Source of the DNA: Flavobacterium sp. AED
Lineage (GTDB): Bacteria > Bacteroidota > Bacteroidia > Flavobacteriales > Flavobacteriaceae
DNA: 64,000 nucleotides
Assembly (NCBI RefSeq): GCF_000812945.1
Contig: NZ_JSYM01000001.1
Location: forward strand, 806,001-870,000
Direction of reading: 5' to 3'
Part shown: positions 1-10,100 of the stretch, in pieces
Layout: each line of letters starts with the position of its first letter
How positions within the stretch are numbered: the stretch's first letter is position 1
Notes under the pieces: generated by a model
Seen by the model: only the letters and a program-made list of their open reading frames with translations
The model's database searches: none
What the model was told of the DNA's origin: nothing
Translations under genes and position numbers: made by a program

Positions 1-718
1 GGATTTCTAAATCCATTTGTCCGTGACGGGCAATTTGGTCCAGCATGTGGTCGAAGAAAGCAATTCCAGTTTCGATTTTACTTTTTCCGGTTCCGTCAAG
101 GTTTAAGTTGATGTAAATATCCGTTTCGTTTGTTTTTCTTTCAATTGAAGCAGAACGTTCTTCTAATTTCAAAAACTCATAAATTACTTTCCAATCTGTA
201 GTTTGTAAAGCAATAACGGAGTCCAATTCTTCTCTTTTTGAAGCAATTTCAGCACTTCCCAAAGCTTCGTCCGTGTTGATAAAAATAGCTTTTGAACCCA
301 AGTTTTTTGCTAATTCCACGTCAGTTATTCTATCTCCGATTACGAATGAATTCTCTAAATCATATTCTGGATTATCAATATATTTTGTCAACAAACCCGT
401 TGCAGGTTTGCGAGTTGGTGCATTCTCGTGCGGAAATGTTTTATCAATTAATACTTCTTTGAAAACAACTCCTTCATTTTCAAAAGCTTTCATAATTAAA
501 TTATGAACGGGCCAAAAGTTAATTTCTGGATGAGAATTAGTTCCTAAACCATCTTGATTCGTAACCATTACGAGTTCAAAATCTAGTTCTAAAGCAATTT
601 TACCAAGGTATTGAAATGCTTTAGGATAAAATTCTAATTTTTCGAAACTGTCTAATTGATAATCATTTGGTTCTAAAACCATTGTTCCGTCACGATCTAT
701 AAAAAGTATTTTTTTCAT
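1..718 (-). CDS. hisB: Histidinol-phosphatase / imidazoleglycerol-phosphate dehydratase, partial
   Basis: This is the bifunctional histidine-biosynthesis enzyme, which dehydrates imidazoleglycerol phosphate and dephosphorylates histidinol phosphate in the cytoplasm. The reading frame starts with ATG at 718 and runs off the left edge, so only about 239 N-terminal residues are present. The N-terminus carries the HAD phosphatase motif FIDRDGT, followed by a conserved VTNQDGLGT stretch. From about residue 185 the dehydratase domain begins with RKTNETDI, and FFDHMLDQ and RHGQMD follow near the cut. It lies 16 bases downstream of hisC and should belong to the same transcript. The fusion order (phosphatase then dehydratase) matches known bifunctional HisB proteins. 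Identity is certain; the missing C-terminus is due only to the window edge. Confidence 0.96.
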   Translation of the reverse strand, partial: MKKILFIDRDGTMVLEPNDYQLDSFEKLEFYPKAFQYLGKIALELDFELVMVTNQDGLGTNSHPEINFWPVHNLIMKAFENEGVVFKEVLIDKTFPHENAPTRKPATGLLTKYIDNPEYDLENSFVIGDRITDVELAKNLGSKAIFINTDEALGSAEIASKREELDSVIALQTTDWKVIYEFLKLEERSASIERKTNETDIYINLNLDGTGKSKIETGIAFFDHMLDQIARHGQMDLEI

Positions 719-734
719 TATATTATTATTTAAA

Positions 735-1796
735 CTAAGCGTTTAGGCTTTGTAATGCTGCTATTAATTTTTTGTTTTCTATTTCGGTTCCAACGGTCAA
801 GCGTAAACAATTATCACATAATGGTTGGGTAGTTCTATTTCTAATGACGATTCCTTTACCAATCAATTCATCATATCTTTTATTGGCATCATCCACTTTT
901 ATCAGAATAAAATTGGCTTCGGTTGGATAGATAATATTAACAAAATCTACATTAAGTAATACTTTAAGTAATTTATCTCTTTGTTCTATTATAGATTCAA
1001 TTTCAGATTTTATTTTTTCTGAATTAGCTAACCTATCCAAAGCTCTTTTTTGAGTTAGCTCATTCACATTATATGGTGGTTTTATTTTATTTAAAACCGA
1101 AATTACTTCCGCAGAAGCATAACAAATTCCCAAACGTATTCCCGCTAAACCATACGCTTTTGATAGTGTTTGAGTAATCACCAAATTAGGATATTCGTCT
1201 AATTCATTGATCCAGCTTTCCTTTTCTGAAAAGTCAATATACGCTTCGTCAATTACAACCAAACCATTGAAGTTTTTTAACAAATAGGCTACGCTTTCAT
1301 CCGAAAATGAATTACCGGTTGGGTTATTTGGTGAACACAAAAAGATGATTTTTGTAGTTGAATCAACAGCTTCCATGATTTTCTCAATTTGCGGTTGAAA
1401 ATCCTCTGAGAGTAAAATTTCTTTATTATCAACTGCATTGATATTAGCCAAAACACCATACATTCCGTATGTTGGAGGCAAAGTAATTACGTTATCTGTT
1501 TTTGGTTCACAAAAAGCTCTGAATAATAAATCCAACACTTCATCACTTCCGTTACCCAATAATATTTGATTCGTTTTGACATTTCTTTGTTTTGCCAAAA
1601 TTCCTTTTACACTCATTTGCTGTGGATCCGGATACCTGTTCACTCCATTTTCAAACGGATTTTCATTAGCATCCAAAAAAATCATATCAGCAGTATCAAA
1701 ATCCTCAAATTCATCACGCGCCGAAGAATAGGGTTTTAATTGCTTTACGTTTTCTCTAACTATATTATTTATATTGAAATTATTTTCCATTTTCAA
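735..1796 (-). CDS. hisC: Histidinol-phosphate aminotransferase
   Basis: HisC is a PLP-dependent class I/II aminotransferase that converts imidazole acetol phosphate and glutamate to histidinol phosphate. The protein has 353 residues, the usual length. It shows the N-terminal [10 protein letters not shown] substrate-contact motif near residue 41, the SPNNPTGN cofactor motif near 155, and the PLP lysine K213 within [14 protein letters not shown]. The start overlaps the end of hisD by 17 bases, so translation is probably coupled. Two ATG codons lie two residues apart (1796 and 1790) and the sequence does not decide between them. It sits between hisD and hisB in the operon, and attenuation at the upstream leader should control it. 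Confidence 0.96.
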   Translation of the reverse strand: MKMENNFNINNIVRENVKQLKPYSSARDEFEDFDTADMIFLDANENPFENGVNRYPDPQQMSVKGILAKQRNVKTNQILLGNGSDEVLDLLFRAFCEPKTDNVITLPPTYGMYGVLANINAVDNKEILLSEDFQPQIEKIMEAVDSTTKIIFLCSPNNPTGNSFSDESVAYLLKNFNGLVVIDEAYIDFSEKESWINELDEYPNLVITQTLSKAYGLAGIRLGICYASAEVISVLNKIKPPYNVNELTQKRALDRLANSEKIKSEIESIIEQRDKLLKVLLNVDFVNIIYPTEANFILIKVDDANKRYDELIGKGIVIRNRTTQPLCDNCLRLTVGTEIENKKLIAALQSLNA

Positions 1797-3072
1797 TTGC
1801 TTTTAATCGTAATGTAACAGCATTTTTGTGCGCTTGTAATCCTTCGGCTTCAGCCATGATTTCAATTGCTTTTCCTATATTTTGTATTCCTTTTTTGGTT
1901 ATTTTTTGAAAAGTCATCGCTTTCGTAAAACTATCCAGATTTACACCACTATAATTTTTGGCATAACCATTTGTTGGTAAAGTATGATTAGTTCCTGATG
2001 CATAATCACCAGCACTTTCAGGTGTATAATTACCTATAAAAACGGAACCCGCATTATGAACGCCATTGCTATAAAAATCATCAAATTCAGAACAAATAAT
2101 AAAGTGTTCCGGGCCATATTCATTGATTAATTCTAAGGCAATGGTATCGTTTTCTACAAAAATCAATTTAGAATTAGCAATTGCTTTTTCAGCAATCGTT
2201 TTTCTTGGAAGTAAATCCATTTGTATTTGAACTTCATTTTCAACGGCATCAATTAATTTTTTTGATGTGGAAACTAAAATTACCTGACTATCAGCTCCGT
2301 GTTCTGCTTGAGACAATAAATCAGATGCTACAAAAGCTGGAACAGCAGTATCATCTGCAACAATTAATAATTCAGATGGACCGGCAGGCATATCGATTGC
2401 CACGCCAAATTGTGTTGCCAATTGTTTAGCTACCGTCACAAATTGATTTCCAGGGCCAAATATTTTATATACTTTAGGAATCGTTTCTGTTCCAAAAGTC
2501 ATTCCGGCAATAGCTTGAATCCCTCCTACTTTCAAAATTTTAGTTACACCACATAAATTTGCAGCATACAAAATAGCTGGATTTATATTTCCGTTTTTAT
2601 CCGGAGGAGAACACAAAACAATTTCGTTACAACCTGCTATTTCTGCGGGTACGGCAAGCATTAATACGGTAGAAAATAATGGAGCGGTTCCTCCAGGAAT
2701 ATATAATCCTATTTTTTGGATTGGTCTTTTTTCCTGCCAACAATTTACTCCTTCAATAGTTTCTACTGCTACTCTTTCTGTTTTTTGAGCAGAATGGAAT
2801 TTTTTTATGTTTGACTTTGCCAGTTGAATTGCTTCTTTTAATTCGGAAGAAATGGATGCAATAGCCGCTTCAATTTCAGCTTTAGAAACCTCTAACTTTT
2901 CGATTGATGCACCGTCAAAAAGCGACGTGTATTTTGCAACAGCAACATCACCTTTTTTTTGTACTTCCTTGAAAATTTCTTTTACTGTTGCTTCAATATC
3001 ATTAACAGTCTTAGTAGGTCTCTCTAAAATGGAAGACCAAGTTTCTGGTTTTGGATTGTATATTTTATTCAT
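1780..3072 (-). CDS. hisD: Histidinol dehydrogenase
   Basis: HisD is the zinc- and NAD-dependent enzyme that performs the last two oxidations from L-histidinol to L-histidine. The frame remains open for 14 codons upstream (to 3114), but those codons translate the AT-rich, repeat-like spacer after hisG. I therefore place the start at the ATG at 3072, giving MNKIYNPKPE and 430 residues, a normal family length. Visible motifs are the glycine-rich YIPGGTAPLFSTVLM, GPGNQFVTVAK, DMPAGPSELL, LLSQAEHGADSQ with its zinc/catalytic region, and GPEHF with SGTNHTLPT towards the C-terminus. It follows hisG after 88 bases and overlaps hisC. Confidence 0.96.
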   Translation of the reverse strand: MNKIYNPKPETWSSILERPTKTVNDIEATVKEIFKEVQKKGDVAVAKYTSLFDGASIEKLEVSKAEIEAAIASISSELKEAIQLAKSNIKKFHSAQKTERVAVETIEGVNCWQEKRPIQKIGLYIPGGTAPLFSTVLMLAVPAEIAGCNEIVLCSPPDKNGNINPAILYAANLCGVTKILKVGGIQAIAGMTFGTETIPKVYKIFGPGNQFVTVAKQLATQFGVAIDMPAGPSELLIVADDTAVPAFVASDLLSQAEHGADSQVILVSTSKKLIDAVENEVQIQMDLLPRKTIAEKAIANSKLIFVENDTIALELINEYGPEHFIICSEFDDFYSNGVHNAGSVFIGNYTPESAGDYASGTNHTLPTNGYAKNYSGVNLDSFTKAMTFQKITKKGIQNIGKAIEIMAEAEGLQAHKNAVTLRLKAIENGK

Positions 3073-3160
3073 TGTATTGTTTTTAACCGCAAAGTTCACA
3101 AAGGTTTTTTGCAAAGTTCGTAATGAATTCTTAAATAGAATACGTTATAATTTAAAACTT

Positions 3161-4018
3161 TTAAAGGACCATTTTCTCAATAGGACAAACTAAAATTCCT
3201 TCGGCTCCAGCTTCTTTTAATTGATCAATAACATCCCAAAAACGATCTTCTTCAATAACGGTGTGTACACTTGACCAACCTTCTTGTGCCAGAGGCATTA
3301 CGGTTGGACTTTTTAATACTGGCAAAATTTTATTGATAAGCTCGATTTTATCATTTGGTACATTCATCAAAATGTATTTTGATTTACGCGCTCTTAAAAC
3401 GGATTGGATTCTGAATTGCAATTTGTTTAAAATAGCTTTATTTTCAGTTGTTATTTTTGGAGAAATAGCCAAAACTGCTTCACTTTTAAAAATAACTTCT
3501 ACTTCTTTTAAATTATTTTTAAACAAAGTACTACCGCTAGAAACAATATCCACAATCGCATCGGCAAGACCAATATTTGGAGCTATTTCTACCGAACCTG
3601 AAATCTGGTGCAAATCAACAGTTACATTTTTAGAATTAAAAAAGTCTAAAACAGTATTTGGATATGAAGTAGCAATTCGCAATCCATCCAAATCTTTTAC
3701 CGAATTGTATTGGAAATTTTTAGGTACTGCTACCGAAACTTTGCATTTAGAAAAACCTAATTTTTCCGCAACTTCAATATTTTTTCCTTTTTCAACCAAA
3801 AGATTATCTCCAACAATTGCTGCATCTACAACTCCATCAATTAAGTATTGAGGAATATCGGAGTTTCTTAAGTACAACACTTCTAAAGGAAAATTAGAAG
3901 CTGATGCTTTAAGTTGGTCATTTCCATTGTTTATAGAAATTCCACAATCTTTTAGAATTTGGATACTGTCTTCGTTTAAACGACCTGATTTTTGAATTGC
4001 AATTTTTAGTGTACTCAT
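3161..4018 (-). CDS. hisG: ATP phosphoribosyltransferase (long form)
   Basis: HisG catalyses the first committed step of histidine synthesis, condensing ATP with PRPP. At 285 residues this is the long form: a catalytic part of about 210 residues followed by the HisG_C regulatory domain, which in characterised members mediates histidine feedback inhibition. The start KIAIQKSGRL is typical, and the PRPP-binding segment ADAIVDIVSSGSTL lies near residues 155-168. The C-terminal PTVMPLAQEGWSSVHTVIEED segment belongs to the regulatory domain. It is the first enzyme gene of the operon. The leader peptide and attenuator lie 62 bases upstream, so regulation is predicted both by protein feedback and by transcription attenuation. 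Confidence 0.96.
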   Translation of the reverse strand: MSTLKIAIQKSGRLNEDSIQILKDCGISINNGNDQLKASASNFPLEVLYLRNSDIPQYLIDGVVDAAIVGDNLLVEKGKNIEVAEKLGFSKCKVSVAVPKNFQYNSVKDLDGLRIATSYPNTVLDFFNSKNVTVDLHQISGSVEIAPNIGLADAIVDIVSSGSTLFKNNLKEVEVIFKSEAVLAISPKITTENKAILNKLQFRIQSVLRARKSKYILMNVPNDKIELINKILPVLKSPTVMPLAQEGWSSVHTVIEEDRFWDVIDQLKEAGAEGILVCPIEKMVL

Positions 4019-4080
4019 TTTTGTTTAGTTTTTGTTTTTTTGTTTAGAATATTATGATTGAGTACAAATATTAGGCAATA

Positions 4081-4113
4081 AAAAACCCGCTTGATGTACT
4101 CAAACGGGTTTTT
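4081..4113 (-). terminator. Attenuator terminator of the his operon
   Basis: Read on the minus strand, AAAAACCCG (4113-4105) pairs with CGGGTTTTT (4089-4081). An inner five-pair extension includes a pair that is G-U only in the minus-strand RNA. A run of six U follows. The hairpin lies 27 bases after the leader-peptide stop and 62 bases before hisG, where an attenuator belongs. Its 5' arm (4106-4099) can pair instead with 4157-4150 inside the leader peptide reading frame. Confidence 0.85.
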
Positions 4114-4140
4114 AGATTATGATGATTTACACACATAACA

Positions 4141-4200
4141 TTAACACATCGCTTGAGAGCAATAATGAAAATGATGATGATGTAATTTATTTGTTAACAT
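4141..4200 (-). CDS. hisL: His operon leader peptide
   Basis: This 19-residue open frame, MLTNKLHHHHFHYCSQAMC, has four consecutive His codons (4182-4171) and a fifth after one Phe codon, then ends with TAA. That is the classic composition of a histidine leader peptide whose translation senses charged tRNA-His. It lies between a TATATTTG promoter box and an intrinsic terminator, directly upstream of hisG. The eight bases at 4157-4150, in the Ser-Gln-Ala codons, can pair with the 5' arm of the terminator to form an antiterminator. A ribosome stalled at the His codons would leave that segment free, whereas one reaching the stop codon would cover it. The sequence elements are directly visible; the mechanism is inferred from enteric his attenuation. 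Confidence 0.85.
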   Translation of the reverse strand: MLTNKLHHHHFHYCSQAMC

Positions 4201-4235
4201 GTTTTGTGTAATTGTATTGATCTTAAATTCTTCTG

Positions 4236-4267
4236 CAAATATAAGAGATAAATGATTTATAATCCAA
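4236..4267 (-). promoter_or_regulatory. Predicted his operon promoter
   Basis: On the minus strand there is TTG at 4267-4265, a 21-base spacer and TATATTTG at 4243-4236. This fits the Bacteroidota TTG...TAnnTTTG promoter. Transcription would start near 4230, about 30 bases before the leader peptide ATG and just after the preceding gene's stop at 4309. Confidence 0.65.
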
Positions 4268-4308
4268 TTTTTAATTTAACTTAAAGTCATTTTATTGTTA
4301 AATTAATA

Positions 4309-4839
4309 CTATCTATCGTATTCTTTTGGCTCTGATTTATTAGAAACAGGAGCTTCTTTTTCTGAATCAACACTATTTTTAACAGCTGAATCGACACTCT
4401 CTTCTCTAATTTCAGTGTGACGAATTTCACCACCTGAAGTTCCAACTAAAGTTGTTAAATAGACACCTACAATTGCCACAATAACCGCTACAAAAGAGAT
4501 AAATTTAGCTTTAGAATGTTTTTTTATATTTAAAACGATTCCTAAAATTGAAATGGCTCCAAGTAAATACAATACGATTGCCAGTTTTTCGGCTATTTCT
4601 TCATGTTCGTGAATTATTCTTTTCCCAATATTAGGCATATCTTCAACCAACTCTTCTGCTCCATCACCTGTTGCCATACTTGCAAGAGCAAAAAGTGCAG
4701 CAACAATGAATAAAACATAAGCGGTATTTTTTACCGAATTATTCTTTAAAATAATTCCGATTATTAAAATTCCAAGGCCAAAAATGGTCCCGATAATTGG
4801 AAAATGGTTAACGACCATGTGCAAGTGAGCATCATTCAT
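4309..4839 (-). CDS. DUF2231-like four-helix membrane protein
   Basis: The protein has 176 residues with four hydrophobic segments at about 10-31, 37-56, 83-105 and 110-132. The first begins with MNDAHLHMVVNHFPIIG, a His-rich start similar to DUF2231 membrane proteins. A conserved-looking GTSGGEIRHTEI motif follows the fourth segment, and the C-terminal 40 residues are charged and low in complexity. Histidines near both membrane faces could bind metal or haem, but that is conjecture. It lies 72 bases downstream of the ferritin-like/VIT1 gene on the same strand and may be the last gene of the metal-efflux operon. No biochemical function is assigned. Confidence 0.7.
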   Translation of the reverse strand: MNDAHLHMVVNHFPIIGTIFGLGILIIGIILKNNSVKNTAYVLFIVAALFALASMATGDGAEELVEDMPNIGKRIIHEHEEIAEKLAIVLYLLGAISILGIVLNIKKHSKAKFISFVAVIVAIVGVYLTTLVGTSGGEIRHTEIREESVDSAVKNSVDSEKEAPVSNKSEPKEYDR

Positions 4840-4911
4840 AATATAATTTGTTTAAGGTTTAAAAGTTAGTACAATAATATCGATTTTATTCGAAACATAA
4901 TTATTTCATTT

Positions 4912-6030
4912 TTATCCAGCTAATGAAACACCTATTAAAGAACCAATTCCGTAAGTTACCGCAGCTGCAACCAATCCGAAAGATACTTGCCTTAGCCCAG
5001 AGAACACAATGCTTTTTCCTGTTAATAAGGTTATTGCAGCACCTATCCCAAAAAGGCCGACAACACTACTTCCAACACTCAATAGAATCGCATTTTTTCC
5101 GTCTAAAAACATAAAAGGATACAATGGTATAATCGCCCCGATTGAAAATAAGACAAAAGAAGCTATAGCTGCTTCCCAAGCAGAACCACCTAATTCTTCT
5201 TTATCAATACCTAATTCTTCAGTAATGATTGCATCTATGGCTGTTTGCGGATTTTCGAATGCCTTTTCAGCTAATTTTTTAGCTTCTTCAATATTCATTC
5301 CTTTGGCCTGATACAATAAGACCAGTTCCTTTTTCTCTTCTTCGGGTGACGCTTCCAGTTCTTCTGTTTCTAAGTCAATTTGCCTTTGGTTTAGTTCTCT
5401 GGAACTTTGTACCGAAAGCCATTCACCCAAAGCCATTGAAATTGCTCCCGCCAAAAGTCCTGCAATCCCAGTTAATAATATCGTATTATTAGAAACTGCC
5501 GCACCAGCAACTCCCATAACTAAACTCATATTAGAAACCAATCCATCATTAGAACCTAAAACTGCAGCCCGTAATGCATTACCGCCAACCGATTTATGTC
5601 TGCTTTCAAATTTAGATAAAAAACTACCTGAAACATTTAGTGCTGCATTGTTGTTTACGGCTTCAATAATATTGAGGTGATTGTGTTCAAAACCTGTTGG
5701 CTTTTCTCCGCTTTCAATTTTGTTTTTTATTGCATTAACCGCAAATTGTTTTTCTATGCTTGAAAGGCTGCTAATAATAGAAGTGTACCCAAAGTATTTG
5801 CCCAGTTTCAATTGAAATTTAGCTCTTCCTGAAGGTAAAGGCATTTTGTAATTCGGCTCAAAAGTTAATACTTTATCTAGCATGTGTTTAGCATGACCTT
5901 TTTCTATATCTGATAATCCTCGTAAAACTCTTGTAAGATTATCATCTGATTGAATTGCTGCAATACTATCATACAAAAAAGCAGTATCTACTTCTGTTTG
6001 TAATTGATCTTTTAGTTTGTTTAAATCCAT
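4912..6030 (-). CDS. Ferritin-like / VIT1-family metal transporter (MbfA-like)
   Basis: This 372-residue protein joins an N-terminal rubrerythrin/ferritin-like helical domain (about 1-140) to a CCC1/VIT1 membrane domain (about 150-372). The first domain contains TEVDTAFLY near residue 13 and an ExxH pair in DIEKGHAKHM near residue 43, as in a diiron site. The second starts with ALRAAVLGSNDGLVSN, the hallmark VIT1 first helix, and continues with GLLAGAISMALGEWLSVQSSRE. The domain order is that of MbfA-type membrane-bound ferritins, described as iron exporters in alphaproteobacteria, and VIT1/CCC1 proteins move iron or manganese. It begins 7 bases after the RND adaptor gene, so it is almost certainly cotranscribed with the pump. 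Confidence 0.88.
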   Translation of the reverse strand: MDLNKLKDQLQTEVDTAFLYDSIAAIQSDDNLTRVLRGLSDIEKGHAKHMLDKVLTFEPNYKMPLPSGRAKFQLKLGKYFGYTSIISSLSSIEKQFAVNAIKNKIESGEKPTGFEHNHLNIIEAVNNNAALNVSGSFLSKFESRHKSVGGNALRAAVLGSNDGLVSNMSLVMGVAGAAVSNNTILLTGIAGLLAGAISMALGEWLSVQSSRELNQRQIDLETEELEASPEEEKKELVLLYQAKGMNIEEAKKLAEKAFENPQTAIDAIITEELGIDKEELGGSAWEAAIASFVLFSIGAIIPLYPFMFLDGKNAILLSVGSSVVGLFGIGAAITLLTGKSIVFSGLRQVSFGLVAAAVTYGIGSLIGVSLAG

Positions 6031-6037
6031 ATTTATT

Positions 6038-7156
6038 TTAATTGACTAAATCAAAAACTCCTTTTGTTAATATTTTTGAAGATGAATTAATTGTGCTATT
6101 AGGCAAAATTTCAACAAATTCTCCAGATTTTTCTCCTGTAGTAACCGCTATTTTTTTGAAAGAATATTTATTGTTGCTATCAGTCTTCAATAAAAGTACG
6201 AAATTTTTGTTGTTTTCAGTGATAATTGCATCGGTTGGTACTGCTAAAGCTTTTTTAGAATCTACTATAATTTCAGCTTCGACAAACATTCCTGTTAGTA
6301 ATTTTTGTTTAATGGCATCATCTAAATGTCCATGAATATTAATAGTTCTATCATTCCCCTCAATTGATTTTCCTACCAAATGTACTTCGGCATTAAATTC
6401 TTCTTTTGAAGCTTCAGGTACTTGAAATTTAATTTTCTGTCCTATTTTAACTTTCAAAATATCTTTTTCAAAAACGGCTAATTCTAAATGCAAATGGTCT
6501 GTATCAACAATCTCCAAAATAACATCTGATGGACTCATAAGCATTCCCACATTGGCATTCATAATCACAATATCTCCTGAAATAGGGGAAAAAATAGTTA
6601 TGATTGAGGTCAACTTCCCTTTCTCAACCTGAGATGGATTGATGTTTAGCAGTACTAATTTGGCCTTTAAACTCTGATGCATCGCTTTAGCACGTCGGTA
6701 CTCGCTTTCTGCTTTTAAGTAGTTTTTTTGTGAGGTTATTTTTTCGTCATACAATGTTTTTTGACGTTCGTATTCTGATTTTAAATATTTGATTTGCTCC
6801 GCTACTTCCAAATAATCTTTTTGAATATCTAAAAATTCCGTGTTTTCCAATGTCAATAAAGCCTGACCTTTAGTCACTTTGTCGCCAACTAAAAGTTTTG
6901 TTGATTTAACATAACCACCAATAAAAGTAGTGACTTTTGCCCTGTTTTGTGGCGGAACATCAATTCTCCCCGAAGCTTTAACTGTTACGTCAAAGTCTTG
7001 TTCAGTAGGACTGGAAATTTCCATTCCTGAAGATTGAAATTGCTCTTTTGTGGCTGTTATAAAACCGTCGTCTTTTGGGGTTGGCTCTTCCGTTTTGGTT
7101 TCTTTGCAAGAAAATAAAATAAAGGATAAAGCGACTATATAAATTGATTTTTTCAT
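6038..7156 (-). CDS. RND efflux periplasmic adaptor lipoprotein (CusB/CzcB type)
   Basis: This is the membrane-fusion subunit that bridges the inner-membrane RND pump and the outer-membrane channel. The 372-residue protein starts with a lipoprotein signal peptide ending in LFSCKET, so it is probably anchored through Cys17. A lipoyl-like half motif follows (SGRIDVPPQNRAKVTTFIGG, then VGDKVTKGQALLTLEN), then a coiled-coil hairpin (about 115-165) and a beta-barrel region near 215-300. The gene starts 9 bases after the stop of the RND-TolC fusion gene and ends 7 bases before the VIT1 gene. Metal specificity cannot be read from the sequence. Confidence 0.9.
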   Translation of the reverse strand: MKKSIYIVALSFILFSCKETKTEEPTPKDDGFITATKEQFQSSGMEISSPTEQDFDVTVKASGRIDVPPQNRAKVTTFIGGYVKSTKLLVGDKVTKGQALLTLENTEFLDIQKDYLEVAEQIKYLKSEYERQKTLYDEKITSQKNYLKAESEYRRAKAMHQSLKAKLVLLNINPSQVEKGKLTSIITIFSPISGDIVIMNANVGMLMSPSDVILEIVDTDHLHLELAVFEKDILKVKIGQKIKFQVPEASKEEFNAEVHLVGKSIEGNDRTINIHGHLDDAIKQKLLTGMFVEAEIIVDSKKALAVPTDAIITENNKNFVLLLKTDSNNKYSFKKIAVTTGEKSGEFVEILPNSTINSSSKILTKGVFDLVN

Positions 7157-7165
7157 TTGTAAATA

Positions 7166-10100
7166 TTAAAAATTAAGGTATTCTAAATCTAATTGCGTCT
7201 TGTTGAATTGTAAAATAGTGTCCAAATAGTCTACTTGAATCGTAGTAGCATTTTCTAAACTCTGGATGTATTGAAAAAAATCAATTTCACCATTTTTGTA
7301 GCTGCTATTGGCGACTTTGATAATTTCATCAGATAATTTTTTACCATATTGATTGTAATAATTAATGGCTTCTAGGTATTTAGCTAATTCATTATTTTTT
7401 TGAGCAATATATTTATCAATTTTCAGCTCTTCGTTTTGCTTTTGTTGTTCCCAACTTTGTAATTCTAACTGAGCAACTTTAGTTTTAGAAACATTCCCAG
7501 AAAATAATATTGGTACAGCCAAACCAACTTGAAAACCATACAACGATTGTGACAAACCGTTATTTTTACCTTGAAAATAATCCACATTTATATCAGGCAG
7601 CCAATGTTGTTTTTGCAAATTAATTTGATTTTTATAATTTTCAGTAACACTTTCTAAATAAGTAGAATAGTATAATTTACTTGTTTCGTTAGTTAAATTA
7701 TTAATTGGTGTTATTATTTTATTTTTTATTTCAATTTTTTCTTCTGTTTGCACCAAAGATTGCAACATTTCATACTGTGCTTTTTTATCATTCTCAATTT
7801 GAATGAGCATCGTTCTAATTTTTCTAAATTTAGATTGAGCTGTAATTTTCTCCAGATAATTCGTTTCTCCCAATTCAAAACGCCTGTCGCTGGCTTTAGA
7901 AAAATTTTGGTACAAACTATCTAAATAGTGATACAAAACTGCTTGGTTTTGTAAATAAACAATGTGATAATACAGATTTGAAACGCCAAAAGCGAGTTTG
8001 TTTTTTTGAATATCAAAATTGGCTTTTTCTTTATCATATTCAGCTGAATACACCTTTTTTTGTGCTCCATAAACTGTTGGGAAAGCAAATCGTTGTTGTA
8101 CTCCAAAGACTTTTAAAGGTTCATTGTTTAAAGCTAAATTATTTTGGTCATAACTGTAATAAATATTGGTTTTGTCAAATGTATAAGCCGTTTTTATGTT
8201 CTCTTTCATTTTGGTCACCTGCAACTGGGCCGATTTCAAGCCTTTGTTGTTTTCGATTGCTTTATTGATTAAATTTTTCAATTCTGGTTCATTAGTATTT
8301 GAATTTTGAGCAAAAGCCATTGATGAAGCCAATAATAAGAGCATGATATAAGTTGCTTTATTATGCTTAAATTTAGCTTTCTTAAATTCTTTTCCATCAA
8401 AAACTTTATACAAAACAGGTAAAACGACCATGGTTAAAATAGTTGCCGTAAACAAACCGCCAATAACTACCGTTGCTAATGGACGCTGTACCTCTGCCCC
8501 TGCTGATGAAGAAATAGCCATTGGTAAAAAACCTAATGCAGCTGCTGAAGCGGTCAATAATACCGGACGCAATCTATCGGTTGTGCCTTTTAGAATCAAT
8601 TCATCCATATCTTTCATTTCTCCGTTGTGTTTTAATTCTTTAAAATGCTCTATAAGTACAATTCCATTCAGAACCGCAATTCCAAAAAGCGCAATAAAAC
8701 CAACACCTGCCGAGATACTAAAAGGTAAATCTCTAATCCATAAGAACAGTATGCCTCCTACTGCTGAAAGCGGTATCGCGGTATAAACCATTAATGCTTC
8801 TTTGATGGTTCCAAAAGCAAAATATAGAAGAATAAAAATCAGCAATAAGGCAATAGGGACTGCAATCATTAATCTGGCTTTTGCACTTTGAAGATTTTCG
8901 AATTGGCCACCATATTTTACATAATAACCCACAGGAAGTTTGATTTTTGCATCAACAATTTTTTGAATATCAGCCACTACACTTTGTAAATCACGATTTC
9001 GAACATTGATGCCCACAACAATTCTACGATTTGTATTGTCTCTGGAAATTTTGGCAGGACCTTCTGTATATTCAATTGACGCTAATTCGCTCAACGGAAT
9101 TTGTTCTCCGTTTGGTATTGAAACATATAGGTTTCGTAAATCTTCTATATCAGTACGTTTTGTTTTATTCAAACGAATAACCATATCAAAACGCTTTTCT
9201 CCTTCGAAGACATTTCCAACTATTTTTCCCGCAAAACCAAGCGCAATTGTTTCATTCAAATCCGCAATATTTAAACCATAACGGGCAATTTTTGAACGAT
9301 CATAAACTACAGCCATCTGAGGTAGTCCTTCTGTCTTTTCGACAATTATATCAGATGCTCCTTCGACATTTTTAATAGCAACTTTAATTTCATGAGCCTT
9401 TTGTGCCAAGACATTTAAATCCTCTCCAAATATTTTAATTGCAACATCTGAGCGTGTTCCTGAAATTAATTCATTGAAACGCATTTCTATGGGTTGTGTA
9501 AACTCAATGTCCATATTTGGAATTTGCTTTTCAATAGCGCTTTTAATTTTGTCGGCCAATTCATCTTTACTGGAAGCCGAAACCCATTCTGATTTTGGTT
9601 TTAGCTTCACAATAACATCACTTTCTTCCATTGACATTGGATCTGTTGGGACTTCGGCAGCACCAATTCTGCTGACTACTTGCTGTACTTCGGGAAAATT
9701 TTTGAGAATTATTTTTTCGATTTTTGTCGTTGTTGCAATAGTTTTTGTCAATGAAGTTCCTGTTTTAAGAACGGGTTGAATCACAAAATCACCTTCGTCT
9801 AGCGTTGGGATAAATTCTCCTCCCATTGTTGTAAATAAAGCGATTGCCATAAATAATAATCCAATTGCACCATACATTACTTTTTTGGTATTGGCCAAAG
9901 CCCAAATAATTATAGGCACATAAAAGGAGTTTAATTTTTGGATTAATCGGTTCGAAAAGGAATTCGGATTTTCTATTGTAGGTTTTAAAAACAACGAAGA
10001 AACAACAGGAACATAAGTAAAACAAAATATCATGGCTCCAACCAAAGCAAAACTAAATGTCATTGTCATAGGTTTGAACATTTTACCTTCGATACCTGAT

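Noticed and set aside
3073..3114. N-terminal extension of hisD by 14 codons
   Set aside because: The extension translates the AT-rich GCAAAGTT spacer. The family start MNKIYNPKPE at 3072 is a better fit.
8430..8786. 118-codon rightward frame inside the RND gene
   Set aside because: It is antisense to conserved RND motifs and shows only reverse-complement composition of a membrane protein gene.
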